Source: an uncultured bacterium
Lineage (GTDB): Bacteria; Acidobacteriota; Thermoanaerobaculia; Multivoradales; JAHEKO01
DNA length: 10,374 nt
Reading direction: 5' to 3'
NCBI GenBank assembly: GCA_938016625.1
Contig: CALILB010000142.1
Span: forward strand, 1-10,374
Below the pieces are notes generated by a model. The model saw only the letters and a program-made list of their open reading frames with translations. It was not told the origin of the DNA and made no database searches. The translations under genes and the position numbers were made by a program. Below are positions 6,344-10,374 of the stretch, one piece after another (the stretch's first letter is position 1; each line of letters opens with the position of its first letter).

Positions 6344-9187
6344 GTGGTCTGTCATAGCGCAAGAGCCCAACAAAGCCGGCCGGCGGTAGCCGGTTGCGTC
6401 GCACTGGTGCTTTTGTTGCTGGCGGTCGGCTCCGGCCGGTCGTACGCCACCGGCCTCGTCAATCGAGTGGAGATCCGCAGCGACGCGCCGCTCGGTCGGG
6501 TCCAGGATGTCGAGGAGCTTGTCGAGGTCCGTGTGGGCGACCTCTTCGATCCGGCCGCCGTGGCGGAGAGTCTTCGCGCCCTCCAGGCTTCGGGCCTCGC
6601 GGGCGAGATCGAAGCCTTCGCCCTGCCGTCACCGGACGGTGGGATGGATGTCGCCTTCGCTCTGTGGAAGCGGATCCAGGTCCAGGAAGTCCGCATCGAG
6701 GGGGAGTCGGGAATCAACGAAGCCGAGCTGAGAGAGGTGCTCGAGATGCAGCCGGCCCAGCCCCTGTATGAGACGCAGGTCGTGCGCGGTGTCTACCGTC
6801 TGCAGGCGCTGTTCGAAGAGAGCGGTTATCTGGCGGCGCGGGTGCGGGTGGGAGTGGATGTGGACAAAGAGCTCAAACAGGCCATTGTGGTCTATCACAT
6901 CGACAGTGGGACGCCGTTCACGGTCGGGACCGTGACCTTTGAGGGCAATATCTCCCCTTTTGGCGAGGAAGAGCTCCACGAGCGACTGCGGGCGGGGCCG
7001 GAAGAGCGCTATAGCCAGCGAACGGTCCGCGCCGACGCCGACCGATTGGAGGGTTGGCTCATCGAGCGCGCCTACCGGTTGGCGCTGGTGGAGCGGGCCC
7101 GAGAGGAGATCGACTGGGAGAACGAGACAGTCGACCTCGTCTATCCCATCTCCGTCGGCCCCCGCTTCGAGATCGAGGTAACCGGGACCGACCTCAAAGT
7201 CCTGAAAAAGAGGGATCTCATCCCCTTTCTTGGCCGCGAGCGGTACGACGAGGTCATGCTTCTCCAGTCCACGTCTCGCATCCGCAGCTTCTACCAGCGC
7301 CAGGGTCACTATCAGGTGCAGGTCGACTGGGAGGAACAACGGTCGGAGGAGACCCTCGAGCTCAGCCTGACCGTAGTGCCCGGACCCGTCTACAGGCTCG
7401 AGTCGGTGGAGTTGACCGGCAACGAGGCCATCTCCGAGCTCGTTCTGACCCCGCTGGTCCTGAGCTCGCCACGCCGGCTCTTTGTCCAGGGCTCGGGTAG
7501 GCTGGTGGATCAGGTGCTCCAGGAAGACATCGAGAGCATCCGCTCCTACTATTTACTCAATGGGTTCTACGCAGTAGCCGTCGGTCCAGCCGAGATCGAG
7601 AACCGAGACAATCGGCTGTGGGTCACCATTCCGATCGAGGAGGGACCACAACGTCGGGTAGTGGGTCTGACCTTCGACGGGATCGAGAATCTGGATCAGG
7701 AAGAGCTCGCCGAGGGTCTTGCCCTGCGACCGGGTGGCCCCTTCCACCCGCGTCTGTTGGATGAGTCCCTGGACGCCATACGCGCCCGCTATGAGGAGCA
7801 GGGTTTCGCGGCGGTCCAGCTCGCCACCGAGCAGGAATGGAACACGGAGCAGACTCTGGTGGACATCGGCATCCAGATTCTCGAGGGTCCAAAGAGTGTC
7901 GTCGACCGCGTCATCATCCGGGGAAATCAGAAAACCCGTACCTCGGTGATCCAGAGGGCCATCGGTTTGCGGCCAGGCTCGACCCTGAGCGCGGGCCGTC
8001 TGCTGGAGGCGCAGCGCCGGCTCTACGACCTCGGGGTCTTCTCGCGGGTCGAAGTTCGTCGCTCGGCGGGGACGCCCTTTAGTGGTGCTCGAGATGTCCT
8101 GGTACGGGTGGAGGAGGGGAAGAACCGCAGAGTCACCTACGGTGTGGGCTACGACTCGGAGGCGGGTTTCAGCGGGATCCTCGGCTTTGCCCACAGCAAT
8201 ATCCTGGGCCGGGCGCTCGGTGGGCGGATCGACCTGCGCTACAGCCAACGCGAGCAGCTCGGCCGGGCCCTGATCCGACAGTCCTATATCGGGCGGGCGC
8301 ATATCCCGACAACCTACTCGCTCTTCTACATCGCCGAGGACAGGGAGAGCTTCAGGTCCCGGCGGCAGGGCGGCCAGGTCTTCCTCCAGCGCTATACCAA
8401 TCGCCAGCGGCACGCCATCCTTTACAACTACCGGATCGTTGACACTCTCGATGTGGACCCCGCCCTCGAGGAGCTCGAGATCGACCGTGAGCTGAGCGAG
8501 GTCAGGATCTCCAGCATCACCCCGAGCAACACCTGGGACCACCGGGACGACCCGATCGCGCCCACAACCGGCTGGAGCACGACTGTGCAGCTCGAATACG
8601 CTTTTCCCCTGTTCGCTGCCGACGCCAGTTTCCTAAAGCTGTTTGCCCAACAGACCGGCTACTTCAACCTTGGTCACTTCGGAGTGCTGGCGGCAAGCTT
8701 TCGTCTCGGGGCCATCGAGCCGGTCGGGACCCCGACCGTGGACGATCCCACGGTTCCCGAAGACCTGCCATCGAAGTACATCCCCATCTCCGAGCGTTTC
8801 TTTGCCGGTGGTCGCACCACTCACCGCGCCTACAAGCGCGATACCCTGGGTGTTCCCGGTGAGACGCTGCTGGTCGTTCCCGACGAGGACGATCCGAATG
8901 CCGAGCCCCGCCTCGTGCCGATCGGTGGCAATGCCCTGCTGATCGCCAACCTCGAATATCGCTTCCCCATATTTGGCACATTTGGCGGCAGCGCCTTTGT
9001 CGACGCGGGTAACGTCTGGGCGGACTGGCGAAACGTCGACCTGGGAGATTCCAGGCCCGGCATCGGCGTCGGGGTCCGCTGGCTCTCTCCCGTCGGCCCG
9101 CTGCGGGTGGAAATAGGCTGGAAGCTCGACAAGCTGCCGCAAGAAGACCCCTACGTCATCCTCTTCAGCTTCGGCAACGCCTTCTAA
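6344..9187 (+). CDS. Omp85-family outer-membrane assembly barrel (BamA/TamA-like) with seven POTRA-like repeats
   Basis: With GTG 6344 the protein is 947 aa and begins with a signal peptide: hydrophobic core VALVLLLLAVG, cleavage likely after SYA at residue 35. Seven POTRA-like repeats follow, each opening with a strand of the type VxxVxIxG, at about residues 39, 113, 194, 274, 352, 439 and 520. A 16-strand-type barrel follows from about 594. Barrel hallmarks are HRDDPIAPTTGW (733-744), a loop-6-like GGRTTHRAY (822-830) with the VRGF-type Arg kept but the Gly replaced by Ala, GVGVRWLSPVGPLRVEIG near 908-925, and a terminal Phe. Omp85 proteins fold beta-barrels into the outer membrane. E. coli TamA has three POTRAs and BamA five, so this is neither by architecture. 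Adjacency to tamB suggests a Tam-like role, but it could be the organism's BamA; hence no symbol. An upstream ATG (6224) would bury the signal peptide 50 residues in. Confidence 0.93.
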   Translation: MVCHSARAQQSRPAVAGCVALVLLLLAVGSGRSYATGLVNRVEIRSDAPLGRVQDVEELVEVRVGDLFDPAAVAESLRALQASGLAGEIEAFALPSPDGGMDVAFALWKRIQVQEVRIEGESGINEAELREVLEMQPAQPLYETQVVRGVYRLQALFEESGYLAARVRVGVDVDKELKQAIVVYHIDSGTPFTVGTVTFEGNISPFGEEELHERLRAGPEERYSQRTVRADADRLEGWLIERAYRLALVERAREEIDWENETVDLVYPISVGPRFEIEVTGTDLKVLKKRDLIPFLGRERYDEVMLLQSTSRIRSFYQRQGHYQVQVDWEEQRSEETLELSLTVVPGPVYRLESVELTGNEAISELVLTPLVLSSPRRLFVQGSGRLVDQVLQEDIESIRSYYLLNGFYAVAVGPAEIENRDNRLWVTIPIEEGPQRRVVGLTFDGIENLDQEELAEGLALRPGGPFHPRLLDESLDAIRARYEEQGFAAVQLATEQEWNTEQTLVDIGIQILEGPKSVVDRVIIRGNQKTRTSVIQRAIGLRPGSTLSAGRLLEAQRRLYDLGVFSRVEVRRSAGTPFSGARDVLVRVEEGKNRRVTYGVGYDSEAGFSGILGFAHSNILGRALGGRIDLRYSQREQLGRALIRQSYIGRAHIPTTYSLFYIAEDRESFRSRRQGGQVFLQRYTNRQRHAILYNYRIVDTLDVDPALEELEIDRELSEVRISSITPSNTWDHRDDPIAPTTGWSTTVQLEYAFPLFAADASFLKLFAQQTGYFNLGHFGVLAASFRLGAIEPVGTPTVDDPTVPEDLPSKYIPISERFFAGGRTTHRAYKRDTLGVPGETLLVVPDEDDPNAEPRLVPIGGNALLIANLEYRFPIFGTFGGSAFVDAGNVWADWRNVDLGDSRPGIGVGVRWLSPVGPLRVEIGWKLDKLPQEDPYVILFSFGNAF

Positions 9188-9198
9188 CCGCGACGCCT

Positions 9199-9225
9199 GC
9201 CGGCCGGAAAGCTGAAGCGGCCGGC
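9199..9225 (+). terminator. GC-rich hairpin after the Omp85 gene, possible terminator
   Basis: GCCGGCCG (9199-9206) pairs perfectly with CGGCCGGC (9218-9225) across an 11-base loop, 11 bases after the Omp85 stop. A third GCCGGCC follows at 9232. No T-run follows, so it is not a canonical intrinsic terminator; it may stabilise the 3' end or act with Rho. Position after the tamB operon and before the TA promoter is its main support. Confidence 0.4.
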
Positions 9226-9298
9226 CTCCGTGCCGGCCGAGAAAAGAACCAGCACTCGTTTTCCGTCTGATGGAGTAAGGAGAGGCGTGGACGCTCAT

Positions 9299-9328
9299 TT
9301 GACCTATATGACCATTTATGACTATCAT
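9299..9328 (+). promoter_or_regulatory. Sigma70-type promoter of the toxin-antitoxin pair
   Basis: TTGACC (9299-9304) and TATCAT (9323-9328) each differ from the consensus by one base, spaced 18 bp, in a patch that is strikingly AT-rich for this window. The expected start of transcription, about 7 bases after the -10, coincides with the ATG at 9335. Confidence 0.6.
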
Positions 9329-9336
9329 ATGGTCAT
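9308..9336. promoter_or_regulatory. Operator-like inverted repeat overlapping the TA promoter
   Basis: ATGACCAT (9308-9315) and ATGGTCAT (9329-9336) are perfect 8-bp inverted copies with a 13-base spacer. They span the promoter spacer, the -10 and the antitoxin start codon. Phd/YefM antitoxins typically repress their own operon by binding such palindromes, so this is the probable autoregulatory site. Confidence 0.6.
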
Positions 9337-9595
9337 GACACGAGTGGGAATCGCAGATTTGAAAGCCAGGCTCAGCGAGCACCTGCGCAAGGTCCGCCAG
9401 GGAGAAACAGTCACCGTGCTCGACCGGCAGACCCCGATCGCCCGCATCGTGCCCGAGAGCGGGGGCCAGGGCCTGCTCCATATCCGCTGTCCAGCTGCCG
9501 GGTCGCCAGCTCCGTCGAAGGTACCCCTACCGCCGGCACCAAGAGTGGAAATCGACGTCGTCGATCTCCTCCTCGAGGATCGAGGCAAACGTTGA
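9335..9595 (+). CDS. Type II antitoxin, Phd/YefM family
   Basis: An 86-aa protein from ATG 9335. Residues 1-41 (VGIADLKARLSEHLRKV, then GETVTVLDRQTPIARIVP) match the Phd/YefM DNA-binding, dimerising N-terminal domain. The region 45-70 is Pro/Ala-rich and probably unstructured; the C-terminus (VEIDVVDLLLEDRGKR) is the expected toxin-binding tail. In this family the antitoxin neutralises the partner toxin and represses the operon. Earlier in-frame ATGs (9308, 9329) lie within the promoter or operator and have no ribosome site; 9335 has none either, which fits a leaderless mRNA. The stop overlaps the toxin start as TTGA. The pairing with a PIN toxin is common for this antitoxin type. Confidence 0.85.
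   Translation: MTRVGIADLKARLSEHLRKVRQGETVTVLDRQTPIARIVPESGGQGLLHIRCPAAGSPAPSKVPLPPAPRVEIDVVDLLLEDRGKR
9581..9585 (+). promoter_or_regulatory. Ribosome-binding site for the PIN toxin
   Basis: CGAGG lies 6 bases before the TTG at 9592, inside the 3' end of the antitoxin gene, and supports that non-ATG start. Confidence 0.45.
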
Positions 9596-10008
9596 TCGCC
9601 TATGTCGACAGCTCGGTCCTACTACGACTGATCCTCCAACAGGAGGGGGCTCTGGAAGAGTGGGACACGGTGGAAAGAGGGGTCGCAAGTGCCCTGGTCG
9701 AGGTGGAGTGTCTGCGCACCTTGGACCGCCTCAGAATCGGTGGTCAGCTCGAGGAAGTAGACCTCGTTCAGCTCCGGGAGACGGTCTTCCGAGTGACGGC
9801 CTCTCTCGAGGTCGTCGAAGTGTCGGCGCCCGTCTTGTCACGTGCCTCCCAGCCCCTGCCCACGGCGCTCGGGACCCTTGATGCCATTCACCTGGTGACG
9901 GCGCTCATGTGGCGTGACGAGCTCGAGACCGACCTCGTAATGGCCACCCACGATCAAGCCCTGGCTCTGGCGGCGCGCGCCTGCGGCTTGCTGGCGATCG
10001 GGGTCTGA
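9592..10008 (+). CDS. vapC: PIN-domain ribonuclease toxin, VapC-like
   Basis: A 138-aa single PIN domain. The N-terminal MIAYVDSSVLLRL gives D6; SALVEVECLRTL gives E39 (E37 nearby); TLDAIHLVTAL gives D97; MATHDQALALAA gives D121. These are the acidic residues that hold the catalytic metal in PIN nucleases, so the toxin looks intact. VapC proteins cleave tRNA or rRNA and arrest growth until neutralised by the antitoxin; the target of this one cannot be read from sequence. TTG 9592 overlaps the antitoxin stop by 4 bases with CGAGG upstream. The weak start codon and coupling would keep toxin output below antitoxin output. Confidence 0.9.
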   Translation: MIAYVDSSVLLRLILQQEGALEEWDTVERGVASALVEVECLRTLDRLRIGGQLEEVDLVQLRETVFRVTASLEVVEVSAPVLSRASQPLPTALGTLDAIHLVTALMWRDELETDLVMATHDQALALAARACGLLAIGV

Positions 10009-10152
10009 CCACCGACCCGACTACGGGAGTCGTGTCCGGAGCCCTGGTTGAATCACAGTATCCAGAGCGACATCGTAAACCCAGCGTCGTGTCGCGATCG
10101 GTGAACTGTCGAGTCGGCCCACTGTATGAATCGAAACCCTGAAGTCGTCGAG

Positions 10153-10374
10153 CTAGTCTGGGGTCACTCCTCCACCGCGGGTCAGGCCCTGAAACTCCGG
10201 ATCGTCCCTCAGTGAAGCAAACTCGTCCTCTTGACTCATCAGCTTGGGGCTAATGCCCAGTTCGATCGCCTCACGCATCGCAGCCAGGGTTTTGTCCCGC
10301 TTGCCACAAAGGGCGAAGACGTAAGCAAACTGATGGGCGCTGTGTGCCGCTCGAGGGAGGGTAGTCATCAACTT
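10153..10374 (-). CDS. C-terminal part of a TPR-like protein (5' end outside window)
   Basis: About 73 codons, open to the window edge and ending at TAG (10155-10153 on the minus strand). The segment HQFAYVFALCGKRDKTLAAMREAIELGIS has the helix-turn-helix spacing of a tetratricopeptide repeat, and EDEFASLRDDPEFQGL resembles the tail following the last TPR in many bacterial TPR proteins, including some attached to kinases or cyclases. A TTG at 10371 could serve as a start, but the frame continues upstream off the edge, so I treat it as partial. It is convergent with the toxin gene; 10009-10152 holds only a weak 5-bp hairpin (10018-10032). The parent protein's function cannot be told. Confidence 0.55.
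   Translation of the reverse strand, partial: KLMTTLPRAAHSAHQFAYVFALCGKRDKTLAAMREAIELGISPKLMSQEDEFASLRDDPEFQGLTRGGGVTPD

Noticed and set aside
9230..9334. Longer antitoxin starting near 9230
   Set aside because: It would run through the promoter and operator and add residues with no Phd/YefM similarity.
10018..10032. Hairpin CGACT/AGTCG after vapC as a terminator
   Set aside because: Only a 5-bp stem with no T-run; expected by chance in GC-rich DNA.

Overview
The window is GC-rich DNA, about 10.4 kb, from a diderm (outer-membrane) bacterium. The envelope pair tamB plus an Omp85 barrel gene shows the outer membrane directly. The seven-POTRA Omp85 architecture and the repeat-rich intergenic regions suggest a non-model lineage such as Acidobacteriota, Myxococcota or another former deltaproteobacterial group. 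That placement is inference; no marker gene here fixes the phylum.

Layout: (1) 10-261, a small Trm112/YcaR-family protein. (2) 260-534, a 275-bp composite palindromic repeat between the first gene and tlyA. (3) 608-1339 and 1336-2196, tlyA (S4 plus FtsJ-like rRNA methyltransferase) and nadK (NAD kinase), overlapping by ATGA. (4) 2211-2390, a second palindromic repeat whose right arm contains the start codon of the next gene. (5) 2382-6332, tamB (1316 aa), followed after 11 bp by a 947-aa Omp85 protein (6344-9187) with seven POTRA-like repeats. (6) 9335-10008, a Phd/YefM-type antitoxin and PIN-domain (VapC-like) toxin pair behind an AT-rich promoter/operator. (7) 10153-10374 on the minus strand, the C-terminal end of a TPR-like protein running off the window edge.

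How the genes work together: tamB and the Omp85 gene form a probable two-gene operon. TamB would be an inner-membrane-anchored, periplasm-spanning protein working with the outer-membrane barrel in outer-membrane protein assembly or lipid transport. tlyA-nadK is a conserved housekeeping pair that in many bacteria is followed by recN, which is absent here. The TA pair is a compact autoregulated accessory module, convergent with the TPR-like gene.

Most of the window is ordinary core genome. The material most worth a second look is the intergenic repeat family: three copies of one core unit (one inverted), each enclosing a different private hairpin and nested in longer, unrelated inverted arms that abut or enter the neighbouring genes. 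Next come the seven-POTRA barrel paired with tamB, and the TA promoter geometry, which predicts a leaderless antitoxin mRNA. I see no convincing entirely new multi-gene system.
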